Assembly (NCBI GenBank): GCA_005406025.1
Contig: BGZK01000001.1
Location: 2,108,001-2,172,000 of the forward strand
Direction of reading: 5' to 3'
DNA length: 64,000 nt
Source of the DNA: Eumeta japonica
Lineage: Eukaryota > Arthropoda > Insecta > Lepidoptera > Psychidae
In this document: in pieces, positions 49,060 to 61,374 of the stretch
Layout: the number at the start of each line of letters is the position of its first letter
Numbering within the stretch: position 1 is the first letter of the stretch
Notes under the pieces: model-generated
The model's database searches: none
What the model was told of the DNA's origin: nothing
The model's input: the letters and a program-made list of their open reading frames with translations, nothing else
Program-made: the position numbers and the translations under genes

Positions 49060-49400
49060 ATCGGCATCGATAATACGGCTTTCGGCCTCTACAATCTCCC
49101 CCTAGAAATCGACACGGGCCGCCTGGCGAATCGGTAACACGATGAATATGGCGAAAGTGTCGCCATTAGCAGCTACCTGGAGCACGCGACAGCAGCTGCG
49201 CGCGGGCCGGCGGGCGGGGCGGGGCGGCGCGGGCCGGGGAGCGGGCGCCGCCGATCTACGGCACGTGGCGGGCCAACCCTTTAACTTTTATTTATTTAAT
49301 CGGAGCTTTCACACGGCACGCGCGGCGCGGGCGCGGGCGCCGGCCGCCTGCTGCACCCGCCCGCGTTTCGCTACGCAGCGCCATAATTCGTGGAATGATT
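49060..49400. promoter_or_regulatory. GC-rich island
   Basis: GGCGGGGCGGGGCGGCGCGG with Sp1/KLF-like GC boxes, then CCAACCCTTTAACTTTTATT then TATTTAATCGG, then CGCGGGCGCGGGCGCCGG. It could be a promoter. A CTCCAG|GTAGCT donor-like site on minus at 49177 lacks other support. Confidence 0.45.
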
Positions 49401-51106
49401 AGATATTAAAAGCATTGAAACGTATTAAAATAGAAAATAGAACTTTGTTTCTTGGGTGAAACTGTAAGCATATACATAAACATATTATTAATATAATTTT
49501 ACACAATCTCCTTCAGGGCTATTTATTATAAGATATCATTAATTTTATTTTCAGTTTACGATGCCTATTTACCGTTATTAAATTATCACGTCAGTTGGTA
49601 CGCACATTAGATGTTTATGTTTGTTAAGGTGTTTATTATACAATATAACTAAATTCACCATACTTGAATTTATTACAATAGAATATCTAATGAATCAGCA
49701 TAGATATAAAAACGCTTTGTTAATTTATTTATTTTTTATCTATCACTTTTCGTCATTTTCATATAACTTTCAAGAGTATCACACTAATATTCAACATGAA
49801 ATTAATAACGACTAGGCAAAATACTGACGTAATGTCAATAAAAAAGAAACAGTAATATCTTACAACTATAGTGATAAGTAGTAAAAAGAATATAGAGGGC
49901 TATGTTAACCAGGACAACTGATTTTGCCTCATTTTGGATAACAAAATGAATGAATAAATAATAAAATGAATGTGCAAGGGCGCAATGGTGAACTTTTTTT
50001 AGAATTCAGCTCCGAATTGATGTATTCCGTAAGACATTGATATCTAATATTCGACAATACAAAAACCTTTTTCCGTTTATCTAAATTAAAAAAACAACAA
50101 ACTCCTTAAAAACTAACGCCTATTGAGCAGTACATTAAATTAAATGGTAATCGTCACTTTGGATTCACAAACATGACTGCGCTTTATTCGGAAATTGAAA
50201 AAATTTAAGTTCAATGAATATAATATATTTTTATTAACTTATCCCATTACTTAAAGTATTAAATATTAAGCAATGTTTATCAATAAAAATAAGCTTATTC
50301 GATCAACTAAACATCGTTACAGACTGAAAAAAAAATGACGTTGCTTCAATAAAACAATTTTTGATGACGATTTATTGTTAATATCACAAAAGTGTTTGAT
50401 TTAGTATTAGAATTTTATGTGTTTTATTAGACGTAAAAGTATAGTCGTAATCGAATATTATCAATTTAAATAAATTATGCTTGAAAAAGACTGATTTCAA
50501 AGTAAGATTAAATAATGATAGTGGTAAAATTTACCAGTACACTTTGTAAAAGCAACTAAATATTTTTGGTAGTACATACTATACAGTAACTTTATTTAAT
50601 TTGAAATTTATGTTTTGTTAAATACACAAAACAGTTCTCATGATAAACATATCAGACATACTTATTTACTAATACGAAAGAAATATCAAAGACTACACTT
50701 TTATCACGTTAAATTTACCAATATTTTATTCATAAAAGTGACTATAAATTACGTTCAAATACACTAAAAACATATTTGCTGTACATTAAGGTGTTTTGTA
50801 AGCTATGCACAACTTTTTTAACAGCAACCGTGACGTGTCACAACTTAAGTCTCTTAGTTACGAGATATTTTTTTGATATTTGTACTCAACGCCGTCAACG
50901 ATATACAAACTATCGACTCGAAACGTAAGAAAAAATCACTAAATACAACTTTTAACTATCAGTTTCCAATGAAATTTATTTTTCTTTATATAGTTATAGC
51001 ATTTTTAAACAATATGTGCATATCCGTTTTTAAGTTAGAAACACGCAAATTATTAAAACGTCGTAACTCTCATTGATATTATATTACAACAAAATAATAA
51101 TAAAAT
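49401..51106. other. AT-rich non-coding DNA
   Basis: Very AT-rich and featureless up to the MITE at 51107. Confidence 0.5.
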
Positions 51107-51417
51107 ATAGTTTAAAAAAAAAAAACTAAAAAACGCACTTTAATGACAAATCGAACTCAAAAGTGAAAAATAATTCTTAATATAGGGATAAAATCGTGGA
51201 CGAAAAATATTAGTATTATTGTGAAAAAAACGTATCTTTCATACCATTTTTAGACTTATCGTACTGATCTTATATTTTCGAGAACTGATTTATCGAGCAC
51301 CCCAAACTTTCTTCACAATAATGCTAATATTTTTCGTTCATTATTTTACTCCTATATAAAGAATGATTTTTCACTTTTTAGTTCGATTAAAGCGTGTTTT
51401 TTAGTTTTTTAAACTAT
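51107..51417. mobile_element. ~310 bp MITE with ~110 bp terminal inverted repeats
   Basis: The left end TATAGTTTAAAAAAAAAAAA, then CTAAAAAACGCACTTTAATG and on to CGAAAAATATTAGTATTATTGTG, is matched by the inverted right end, which ends GTGTTTTTTAGTTTTTTAAA then CTATA. The central part, about 80 bases, is unique. Flanking TA is compatible with a TA duplication. Non-coding. Confidence 0.82.
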
Positions 51418-52162
51418 ACTTTATTTTCTACATTTTTAGTCTCAAAACGATATTAATAGTATTCATAACCAAGAGCCTTGATTTTAGAACATCTTACGTG
51501 TGGCAATGCATTTAAGCTCACGTCATTCATGTCTATGTAACCTTTTCATTTTATATAACGCATGACCATTAGATTATATTATATTGTATTGGGTGAATTC
51601 GAAACGTTGCGTTGTACAACTTATAGCTGTGACGATCACAAATTTTTTAGGATTTTTTTTACTATCAAGTTTTACAAAATTTCGGAAATTTAAAATTTCT
51701 TTTAAGATTTTGCTGTGAATGCTATTCGGTACGTGTAAGGCGCTCTCCGACTAGTAATTGTTCAATTCGACTTCATTTTTAAGCTCATTGTTAATTTGAC
51801 CACAGTCCGTAGTTTTTGATTTGGTGGCAACACGGTTACTGCTCGGCCATCATCGTATCACAATAATTCGTATATGATTGTAATTTGGTTAAATATTGTT
51901 TTAAAATTGCAAGTACATTTAGTGAGATGCATACGCGTGGTAGCAAACTGACGACATTTAATACATTTTCATCAAATGGTTCAGTGCTTGGTAATATTAT
52001 AGAAGATAAAATCAATAACAATGTCACTAAATAGGTAATCAATCTTTACATATAACAATTCAACTTCGCATGTTTTATCGCCGCCAAACGCGAAAAGCAA
52101 TCTATATACTGAAATGAAATTTTGACACGACGTTGCATTCGAATATGCATTTTTTTTTACCT

Positions 52163-52200
52163 ACTAGCATTTGTCTCCGACTTCGTCCATGTGTTTGTCC
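52163..52200 (-). mobile_element. Helitron-like 3' terminus, inverted
   Basis: ACTAGCATTTGTCTCCGACT then TCGTCCATGTG is the reverse complement of the CGGACGAAGTCG...CTAG|T signature. A 6-bp-period array begins about 130 bases to the right. Confidence 0.45.
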
Positions 52201-52330
52201 AATTGAAACTAACCACTAGACCGATTCTGAAAATTCTTTCACTAACAGAAAGTTACATGCACAAAAATCATTTTGATATATTCCGATTCATACAATATTT
52301 GCTTTGTATTAATCGGAAATGTGACCGATA

Positions 52331-52486
52331 GCGGTAACGAAATTAGAAGCGAAACGGGGAGCAGAATCGACAGCCGGCATCGAGACCGAAATTGAGAACT
52401 GTATACCGGGGTCATAATTGACTGTGAGACCGGGATCATAATCGGGACCGTGACTGGGATCGGACTCAGGAACACGATCAGGACTA
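52331..52486 (-). repeat. Diverged 6-bp-period array, inverted
   Basis: Hexamers of the inverted form (CGAAAT, CGAGAC, CGGGAT, CGGACT) run for about 155 bases and stop exactly where the 52.49 kb element begins, so that element inserted at or beside the array. Confidence 0.65.
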
Positions 52487-53491
52487 AAAAAACCGGCCAA
52501 GTGCGAGTCGGACTCGCGCACCGAGGGTTCCGTACAAACCTGCAAGGTTTACAAAGTTCGTTTTACCAAATTTCGAGATTCTATGTCAACGGGAAGTGGT
52601 CTTTAGGTTTTAATTCCCTTGCGTGTAGTTGCGAGTTTCAAAATATGCGGTATCAATGGTTGTACTTTTGCGTTTTGCGTTTTGCGTTGACTTAGAATTT
52701 TTTTTCCACGGGTTAAAGGCAATTAGATCTAAGTATTTGATATGAATTTCAACTTGATAGCTCTACGCGTTCATGAGGAAAAAGTAATAAGTTTATATTT
52801 ATTAAAAATATATATTTTGTAATGTAACTAAAATTTAAGGTTTTCGGAATTTTCCTTTATGTGTGCTATAAAACGTTGCTTCATGCCAAATTTCAAGATT
52901 CTAGGTCGACTGGAAGTACCCTTTAGGTTTTGATTCCCTTGCGAGTACTTGCGAGTTTCAAAATATGCAGCTTAAATTGCTGTTTCTTTGATTGCGTTGA
53001 CATAGAAGTTTGATTTTGTTACAGCTTAAAGGTATTATAGACCTGAGTATTTGGTATGAATATCAATTTAATACCTCTACGCGTTTATGAGGAAATGGGT
53101 AAAATTATTAAAAAAAATATATTATGTGATGTAACTAAAATTTATGGTTTTCGTAATTTTTCCTTTATCTATGCTATAAGACGTTGCTTCGTCCTAATTT
53201 CAAGATTCTGAGTTCACGGGAAGCACCCTGTAGGTTTTGATTCCCTTGCAAGTGTCGAAAATTTGCGGCATAAACGGCTGTATCTTTTGATTGCGTTGGC
53301 TTAGAAGTTTGATTTTTTCACAGCTTCAAGGGACAGTAGACCTGAGTAATTGATATAAATTTCAGCTTCATACCTCCACGCGTTCCTGAGAAAAAGGGTC
53401 TTGACAGACGGACGGACGGACGGACAGACGGACAACAAAGTGATCCTATAAGGGTTCCGTTTTTTCCTTTTGAGGTACGGAACCCTAAAAA
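52486..53491. mobile_element. ~1 kb repeat of the GGCCAAGTGCGAGTCGG / TACGGAACCCTAAAAA family
   Basis: The left end reads AAAAACCGGCCAAGTGCGAG followed by TCGGACTCGCGCACCGAGGG and TTCCGTAC. The right end is a GGGTTCCG...TACGGAACCC stem ending CTAAAAA at 53491, preceded by a GACG-rich run (53404-53432). I recognise this as a repeat widespread in Lepidoptera; its formal class is not certain to me. The body consists of three tandem units, described separately. No intact open frame. Confidence 0.75.
52559..53403. repeat. Three-unit ~310 bp tandem repeat inside the 52.5 kb element
   Basis: Units begin at about 52559, 52874 and 53182. Each contains, in order, a TTTCAAGATTCT-like segment, GGAAG, TTTAGGTTTTGATTCCCTTG, AAAATATGC, TTGCGTTGAC, and a CTCTACGCGTT-ATGAGG segment. 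The units are clearly homologous but diverged, and the third is shortest. This is an amplification of part of the element, older than its present degradation. Confidence 0.75.
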
Positions 53492-53889
53492 TGAAAAAGG
53501 GAACGAGCTTCGGATCGACATCAATATCGATAATAAAAGGCAAAGCCATACCTTTTGTCTAATATCACATCTCTACACGAGCGTAAAACTAGTAGCTTTA
53601 TAAAGGCAATCTAAATATTAGTATTTTTATAGATAAATAAAAGTGCGAACAACTTAGCACACAAATATGTGTAAACATAGAACTAACGAAGATATGGGAC
53701 ATAGCATTTATTTAGTACGAAATTATTAGCTCGAAGACATAATTTGACTGATCTTTATTCTTTTATGCATGTTTTAAAAAAGAAGAAAAAAAGAAATAAC
53801 TACAAATAATCACCCATGTTTGACACTTGTATGTTTTACCGGTGTAGGACAGAGTAAAAACAAAAGTGGTGACCATATGGATTTTATTG

Positions 53890-54420
53890 AGATGCCTTAC
53901 TGTCGGTCTTATGAAAAACATCGAAATCACTCAACGTGCGGTTGAAAGAATTATAGTCGAATTTTCTTTGCGAGATAAAATCTAATACTAGGCAATCCGC
54001 AGAAGAACCAGAATGACCGACAGAGCTCACAGAAGCAACGAGTCGAAGTGGCAACGGGCAGGCCGAATCGCTTGTAGAACTCGTAACCGCTGATGACAAA
54101 AGTTCTTGACTAGCGACCACTGGACGGCCGCAAGACGGCAAGACGGACGGTCTTAACTGGACGGCCTCCGTGGGTGTACTGACGACCTAGTCAAGATCGC
54201 AGGCCACCGCTGGTCAGAGGTGGCCCAGGACGGGATGTCGCAGAAACTTAAGAAGGAACCCTACGCCATTGCACTTTCAGTGGCAGAAACGAAAACAAAA
54301 AAGTCATTGAAATACACGTGTTTCTTGGGACTCCCCCTTTGATTTTTTTCTATTTCCTTTTTTATTTCTTATAATATCCACCACAACAATGTGTGGTCTG
54401 TAAAATTTAATAACATATAC
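53890..54420 (+). mobile_element. 3' fragment of an RTE-type LINE
   Basis: A frame begins GLMKNIEITQRAVERIIVEF and SLRDKI, resembling the segment that follows the reverse transcriptase in RTE-type LINEs. After stops and frame changes it gives IRRRTRMTD and, near 54183-54270, DDLVKIAGHRWSEVAQDG and KKEPYAIALSVAE. This is the same C-terminal signature (DD..K.AGH.W..VAQD) as in the 7.6-9.3 kb element, but the copy is more diverged and 5' truncated. It starts about 400 bases downstream of the 52.5-53.5 kb repeat. Confidence 0.75.
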
Positions 54421-56749
54421 TAAGGTTCATAAAGTACAATTTTTAAAGTTAGAATAGACATACGGAGAGGCTTAGAAATAGGATCCTATTTGCGCGCTTA
54501 AACATGCAAAAACCCTAAAAACAAAAGGAAATTTGTACAAAAACAAATTACGAGGAGCATTTCATTCGAATGAAGCCACGGGCGCTGTTAATGCTTCCAT
54601 GGAATAATTAAAGATGATAACGGATAATTACATTATGAATAAACTTATGCATGTAAACTAAATGTTAAGGCATTATACTCTTGTAATGAATTCACGTTTT
54701 CGTGCCCAGCACCAATTTAACTTTGCATGAATAATGTAAGTGCAGTTATTAATTTTTATGCTTCATGTACTCAAGAAGTAATATCCGTTTTCTCTTAACC
54801 TTTATAATAATACAATATGTTTAGACAGACTTCTTAAATAATTACTGAGGCTATACATTTATTACAATAATAAAGATAAGCTACTCTTATAGATATACTG
54901 GTATGTATAGTACTGAGTTTATTCACGTTAAGTACATTTGCATTATATTATATACAAATATGAAGCTAACTAGCCTATATAAGAAGGTGTAGATCAATTC
55001 TCCCTTGCCTCGTACTACATGGGCAACGTGACGAAGAGCTATTTTCCTAAAATTGTGTTTTATTTGATCGTTATTTAAAACTGATAGCTAAAACTGAAAA
55101 CTCTATTGATAAAGATACTTTCTATTAAGCAAGTCCTTGATTCGCGGAAATGCATAACAAGATGCACACGGCGGCCAACTGGTGTCTAGATAGTTAAATA
55201 AATTTTTTATACTATAATAGCGAATAAAGAAAGGAGAAACGAATGTATTGCAGGCATACATACAAGTTTTAAGGGAACCACACGTAACATGTATTGTACT
55301 TAGTTTATAAGTGGAGTATATGGAAATGAGAGAATAAATAAATAGCGTAACTATGAAAACAAAAAAAAAATAAAATAGTAAAAGTACACCTGGCATTTTA
55401 CATCCTGTACGAAACGTTCTAAAACGAAAGAGTGTAAGTGAAAAAAGTGAGTTAGGGCCGTAACCACTACCCCACAGGGACGCGCGAAAAAAGTGATTGA
55501 AAAAAAAACCACGAAACAAAGCTCTCTATGAACATCGTTTTAAGTCATCGGATTCAGTACGCCTTCATGTTTGGATAAATAACAGTGTGATGACTAAAAG
55601 ACTTATAAATACTCGTATATAAATACCGATCCCATGAAAAGACAATTTATTACAGACAGTTTATATGGACTCCTCAATATATTTATTTTTTTAGATACTT
55701 CTTCAATCACGCAATAAATATTAAGGGTGACGTCATGTCGTTTTCTATTGTAGTTTCCTTTGTGCTAAAAACGCTCGGTAATGTTTTTTAACACGAATGA
55801 AATTAAAAATTTGTAACCCAATCACAGACATCTGTATCCAGATATACTCTTATCAACCACTGAATATCGGAATGTAGTACTAATTAGCGAAACTTATAAA
55901 GCTTTATTTTATTTGTTTATCAATAAACTCACTTTTAGTACATATTTTTCAAACATTAATTTGAATTCCAAAAGCCAGCCTTTAAAGCGATAGTAGTACC
56001 TGAACTACCTTAAAAGTACTCAGCGAGGGTGTTCTGAGAAATGACGCATCACAACTCCATATTGGCCATAGACTACGGTCTTATAGATGAACCGAAGACC
56101 TGTTCATGGTCGTGGACCGTCGTCGTTAAGGTCAGAGTAATTAAGGTGATATTGTTACAGAAATAAGCGGGATTAGATTCTTTCACGGCATGCTCCAGCT
56201 TCATACAAGGTCATAGCGTATAAGCGAATGGTCTTGTATATCTGTCTCGTTTTAACATACGTGTATATTACGCTATTTTTCTTTTGTAATATTGGACTAA
56301 GGGAACATATAGTAATTCTATGATATTAACCCATGATCTGAGCATATACTTAGAGTCATAAGTTTCTTAGTCTATGATACGCTGACTAGTAATGATATTA
56401 GTAATGATACTACTAACCCATAATCTAGGACATTACACACAATATTTTGGTGTGCGCTAGTGATCAATACCTTTCATTGCATTTATCATTTGTAACTCCA
56501 AATAAAGAGAAGTTCAATTTTTATTCCGATGTAAAACCGACTTCCGAACAAATGGTTAATAGACGCATCCTATTAGATGCTAAGGAAAGCAACATATTAC
56601 TAATGATAGAAAAATAGTATTTATAACACTACATTTGAGCAGAAATTTGAGAACTGCGAGCATAAAAAACATTTAGCTTTCTGGAAACATCCAAAAATAT
56701 TTTTATTTTTTGATCGAATATTACTTATGCCATAAATCGCAACCTAACA
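54421..56749. other. AT-rich non-coding DNA
   Basis: Apart from the open frame at 55103-55519, nothing is supported. GC-richer text at 56030-56130 is unrecognised. Confidence 0.45.
55103..55519 (-). other. 138-codon open frame, unrecognised, probably repeat-derived
   Basis: The product begins MFRGFFFNHFFRASLWGSGY and continues with a hydrophobic LLLFYFFFVFIVTLFIYSLI segment. The nucleotide sequence around CACTACCCCACAGGGACGCG looks repetitive to me. No gene is claimed. Confidence 0.25.
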
Positions 56750-57390
56750 TTCAAATCCTTCATTCATTGCGTAGATTCCACGTCAACCCGGCAACTCCAC
56801 TTTCCGTCCTCGGATCCGTAACGGGAAAGCGAAACCCGCCAGTGGAGTTGGCGCACCGGCTGTCTCGTTCAAAAGAACTTCCACATAATATACAAAACGG
56901 AAAGTCACAGCGCGGCCGCGGCCTACGCGCGAGATCAGCCGCCCGATATCGGACAAAGGCGGCGGCGGGCTGCGGGCGGCGGGCGCGGGCGCGGGCGCGG
57001 ATCAAAGCGCGGGTCAGATTCAAATCAGGCGGGGGTGAATTTCGACCCTTTCGATTTCTGTTCACAGCCGAATACACATAAAAGACCGCTTTTAAATTAA
57101 ATATGTACGGGGGGCGCGCCCTTCGGACCGGCCGATTTCGATTATTTAGACGGCCCCCCCTCGTCCCCCGCAACCCCCTCGCAGCCCGTACGCCGCTCGC
57201 CCCGGGGCACGAGGATTGGCTTAGCGGTATATTAATAAGAACAAAGCCCTTCTCGAGGCAGCGGGTACAGGAAAAGTCTAAAACACCCGCCGATGCATTC
57301 CAATGTCGAATCCGAAATCTTGGTTCTGTCGGTCCGTCGAATTGCGATAGACGAACACGAGCTATTGCAAGCCTTTGATGCGATGTTAAG
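56750..57390. promoter_or_regulatory. Longest GC-rich island
   Basis: Two GC blocks flank an AT core, ATAAAAGACCGCTTTTAAAT then TAAATATG. The longest open frame of the window (215 codons, minus, 57407-56760) lies here. Its Arg/Pro-rich product, its presence across the AT core and the rival + frames argue that it is a GC effect, not a gene. Confidence 0.5.
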
Positions 57391-57452
57391 AAAACGATAT
57401 TAGCCATGGCGAAATATACATTAAAGTTATAACGATGCTAAACGATTCTTAG

Positions 57453-57599
57453 AAATCGGCTAAGAGCGAGTCGAATTTGCGCACCGAGGGTTCCGCACTG
57501 TGACACAATATATTAGTGGTAAATAATTGAAAGGAATTATTTTCATTCACTCACTTGCGGATTCTTAAGCACGAGCTCCATTCGCACTTGGCCGATTTT
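57453..57599. mobile_element. Short (147 bp) MITE of the CGGCCAAGTGCG family
   Basis: The left end AAATCGGCTAAGAGCGAGTC continues GAATTTGCGCACCGAGGGTTCCGC. The right end is its diverged inverse, ending TTCGCACTTGGCCGATTTT. It is a short internal-deletion relative of the 52.5 kb element. It sits next to the GC island at 56.75-57.39 kb. Confidence 0.7.
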
Positions 57600-58324
57600 C
57601 ATTTATTGCTTACTTTAAGTTTGCACTGTGATCCCTCCTAGTTTGACAATTCTATCTATATTTTATTGCTTTTACGATAGAGCAAAAATAACTAAAATAA
57701 AGATACGCACTAATTATATGGTCGCGTACTTGGCGAGTGTCTATTTATAGAAAATCATCATGTATATCAACTAAACCTCAAATATTATATATTGCAATGA
57801 ATATACATAAAACACTAGCTTTGTTAAATTCCTAACAACAGTAATATATCTTAACAGGGGGTATTTAGTTACTAGTTAAGCCTTATTTAAGTGTTGACTT
57901 ACGAGCGGATACATAATTTCAACTTCAGCATGTGAGTCGTACAGCACCACTTCCGTCCGATCGAGCTATATATAGCTCTACCGTCCGATCGATAAAGTTG
58001 AATTATTTCATGACATTTAATATATATTACGCATATAGTATTTTGCCGACAAAAGACTTTTATTAGTTATCAAATAGATTCTATAAATATACGCAGCAAT
58101 TAGGATTGTTCGAAATTCACGTGAAATTAAAAAATAAATGCTTGTTTGTCCAACGCAAATGCCAATATTTGCCAATTTCGTAGATCGCCTTTAGATGTGT
58201 ATGTTTCAAGAATGGGTTTTGACTTACATGTCTGTAACATCAATATGACAAAATACCAGACGTTATGGGACCATTCAAGAAAAGCTTTTATCCACGGTTC
58301 CGTCCGCATAGAACGAGCCAAAGC

Positions 58325-58445
58325 GATCTCGCCGTCAATCCGGTCCCGATACTAGTCCCGATTTCGAAGCAGGTCCATCGCGCGATTTCAATGAGCCGTT
58401 GTCGTTCCCGATAGCACCCCGCTCGGATCGGATAAGTCCCGAAAA
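58325..58445 (+). repeat. Diverged 6-bp-period array
   Basis: CCGTCAATCCGGTCCCGATA and later CCCGATTTCGAAG, GCGCGATTTC and TTCCCGATAG follow the same degenerate hexamer register. A smaller patch at 59698-59765 (CGTCTCGATTCTCGTTCCGA) is similar. Confidence 0.5.
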
Positions 58446-59677
58446 CCTAGACGATTTTTTAGGAAATCCAACGAACACACTTGTTTGAAAAAATATGGCG
58501 ACGAACCGAACGAAAGATGACTCCATGTTGTATTACCGTGTATAAAACGTGTTGTTTTCTATTAAGTTCTATTTACCTTTCAACAAACAGTTAAACAAGC
58601 ATAAACATGTGTGAAAGCTCAAACAGAACCATGTTAAAGTATTTGTAAAACGTGTTACGTAATATAACGTTTATGATTTAATAAAAATGTAGACACAAAA
58701 GCGAACTACGTGTCCCTCCACAAACAACGAGGGTCCGCACACTTTCTTATTCGTTCAAACAACTTATATTTGTTTAAGGAGTTCGCATGTGCTCTTCGTA
58801 TGAAAACAAAATGTACAGCATTGCATCGCGTGTAGATTTAGTGTGTTTCTATCATGACCGTTGCACACGAAAATAAATTATTGACAGACACTGAACGTAA
58901 TAGCAAAGAGTGGACTTTGAAATATTGCTACGTTTGCGCAACTCCGTCTTTTATAAATAATTATAAAAGTGATAGATAAAGATTTAGGCTTTCTAATACA
59001 CGAGTCATTTGTTACGGTGCCCAAAAATTGTATAGTTGATTTTCAACGGAGTCCCTTGAAGGATTCGTATAGGTCACATACATTAGCGTTTCATCTAGAA
59101 TCATATGCAGATCTAATAAAAAAAGCGTGTTTTAATATTCCGTTTAAACTGAAAACTCAAAGTACCAACCCAATGGCCTTTAAAAATAGCAAAAAATCAT
59201 ATTATTTGCTTATTTACATGACAAACCAATACGAATGCATGGGGCTCTTAAACTGATATTAATGCAATAATTTACAAAAATATTTTAAAAAGACAAAGAT
59301 ATGGCAAATAAATTAAAACAGAAAGACCATTCATTAATTAATATAGGTGTAGGTACGTTCTTATATAAATTATTCTTAATTATAACGAATGGTAAACAAT
59401 AAAATTGCTGAATATAAAATATAACTCGTACAAATGTCCGGAATTTCGGTAAAAAAAATAACTGAGGCTTCTCGAACACAATAGTATAGTTATTGTAACA
59501 CGCCGCACGGAAGGAGTGCAGCCGTTGTTACATCTTTTTTTCTTGTGTCGCGTTCGGCGAACATAAAAAAATCTGCAACGCCGGCTTATATAGATCATGT
59601 CGATGGGTTAGCAGAGACGTCGTTATGAGGCATCTTGGGGAAGAGATGTTTTTGTCGTGACAGCCGACGTGGCTTCC

Positions 59678-59697
59678 TATGTATGTATGTATGTACG
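59678..59697. repeat. TATG microsatellite
   Basis: CTATGTATGTATGTATGTAC has four to five units. A similar CATA run lies at about 47835-47857, AGT x5 at 60086-60102 and TA runs at 42580-42594 and 47703-47713. Confidence 0.8.
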
Positions 59698-60354
59698 TTT
59701 CGACCCATCATCGTCTCGATTCTCGTTCCGATCGATTGAGATTTTCCGAGAATCCCTACCAAATCGTTCTTTGGAAAAGGTAAAACCTGTCAAAATTGAC
59801 TGAATGATTTATTCACTTACTGAATATTCAAATAAGTGCACCTTAACTATAAGCGTTGTTAAAACATAGCTTATGCACCCGAAATAAAATATGTTCGATG
59901 CATTCGTCCAAAGATTAATTGATAGATACAGACAGACAATTCTTAGCGATTTTGGGTGTGATTTTTTATGAATAGCTAAAGAACACTAAATAATATGTTA
60001 AGTAAATACATTTTTTTTTCTGAAATCCTTCTAGGTATGATATTTATATTTCGTAAGCTCGAATAACTCGTACGATGCATTACTTCAGTAGTAGTAGTAG
60101 TCTACTAAATTTTGAAGACGGAAATTCTTGCTTGCCTACAAATTATTAAAAATCTTTATATATCAAAGTATCAAAGTCTGTCTTATTGGAACGAAGTTTC
60201 TTACGGCGGGCTTGGAGGAGATAGGGATTTTGCTGCGCGACCGAACTGAACAAATTGTGATAGTAAAACCGTAAGAAAAAGTCCGTGGAATAAAACCGTT
60301 AAATGAGACGTGCGCAGGCGCGACAGTCGTATACACAAGCGAGTAGTGTATTAT

Positions 60355-60420
60355 ACCTTTCTCTTTCCCCCTCTTTCTTTTCGTTCTCTCATCCCTTCTC
60401 TCTCTATTACCACTCCACCC
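60355..60420. repeat. Pyrimidine tract
   Basis: CTTTCTCTTTCCCCCTCTTT then CTTTTCGTTCTCTCATCCCTTCTCTCTC is nearly pure pyrimidine. It lies inside a stretch (60165-60430) that may be repeat-derived. Confidence 0.5.
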
Positions 60421-61374
60421 CGCCAATGCATAGTATATACTTAATATACTCATGAATTCATGGACAAGGACGTGGCTAATATTCACATTATAGATACATT
60501 TTACTCGTGAGTAGTCACGTTAATTTTCATATAATTTCAAATCGGCAAAACAATAATAAATATAATAACAATGGCAAGTGAACTAACAAGTGACTTGAAT
60601 GCAATTGACAGTGATAATAGTGGGAAATTATTCTATTTCTATGTAATTTTGTGTTGTCAAACAAAAATAAAGAGACATATTTTGTTACTTTAGTTGATAA
60701 TTTGAATTACGATTTTTTTTTATTTTACGTAATTTATTTTATTTCCTAAAATACTGAATTTCCTAAATACTTTCCTGTACTTAAATAAAACTAATCAGCA
60801 AAATTTAAGAGAAAAATCAAGAAAACCTACATAAAATTGAGCACGATTTTTTTTGCAAATTGTGTAGATTCTACATTAGCCGAAGGAACTTTGTTCCTAC
60901 CTGGTGTCCCACGACACCACATTTTAATTAAATAGATTTCTCCAAATAAGTTTTATTTGTTGAAAAGTAATCGTGAATAATAACATCTACATCATTTGTT
61001 TTATATTATTATCAATGTGAACAGTAAAAGGAATTTTGTAGTTGTGTACAAATTCGACTACTTTAATTTTAAATAATAAAATAATTTCTGAAGAACTGAC
61101 AGTGAAGTAATATAGACTATTTTTTTCTTTATTAATTGAATAATAATTTTACTCAAATTTAGATGTTTAATTTCATTTACGGACTAATAACAACTGTCTA
61201 AACCTCGCACGAATGAAACAGAGTAAGTAATATTATACACTGTAACGAAAATTTGGCAATATTTTGTGCGTAATTTTCACAAATTAACTTTTTCGTAAAC
61301 GTCAAAACTTCTTACGTAATTTTGTAGGCAAGTGATATCTGTGCTCAATATCTAGAATATTCTCGATTTAGCAT

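Larger units (their letters stand above)
57600..61374. other. AT-rich non-coding DNA
   Basis: It holds the 58.3 kb hexamer array, small microsatellites and a probable repeat at 60165-60430. GAGCTATATATAGCTC at about 57963 is a perfect 16-base palindrome. The 95-codon + frame at 58969-59256 has no other support. Confidence 0.45.

Noticed and set aside
49177..49260. Donor-like CTCCAG|GTAGCT on minus in a GC island
   Set aside because: Weak donor, with no in-phase open frame or acceptor. Kept as part of the regulatory island.
56760..57407. 215-codon minus-strand open frame, the longest in the window
   Set aside because: It lies in a GC-rich island where stops are rare, has Arg/Pro-rich content, overlaps long + frames, and crosses the AT core without a change in character. 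No start context, splice site or domain supports it.
57963..57978. Perfect 16-base palindrome GAGCTATATATAGCTC
   Set aside because: AT alternation makes such palindromes likely by chance. No further structure around it apart from a short CCGTCCGATCG direct repeat.
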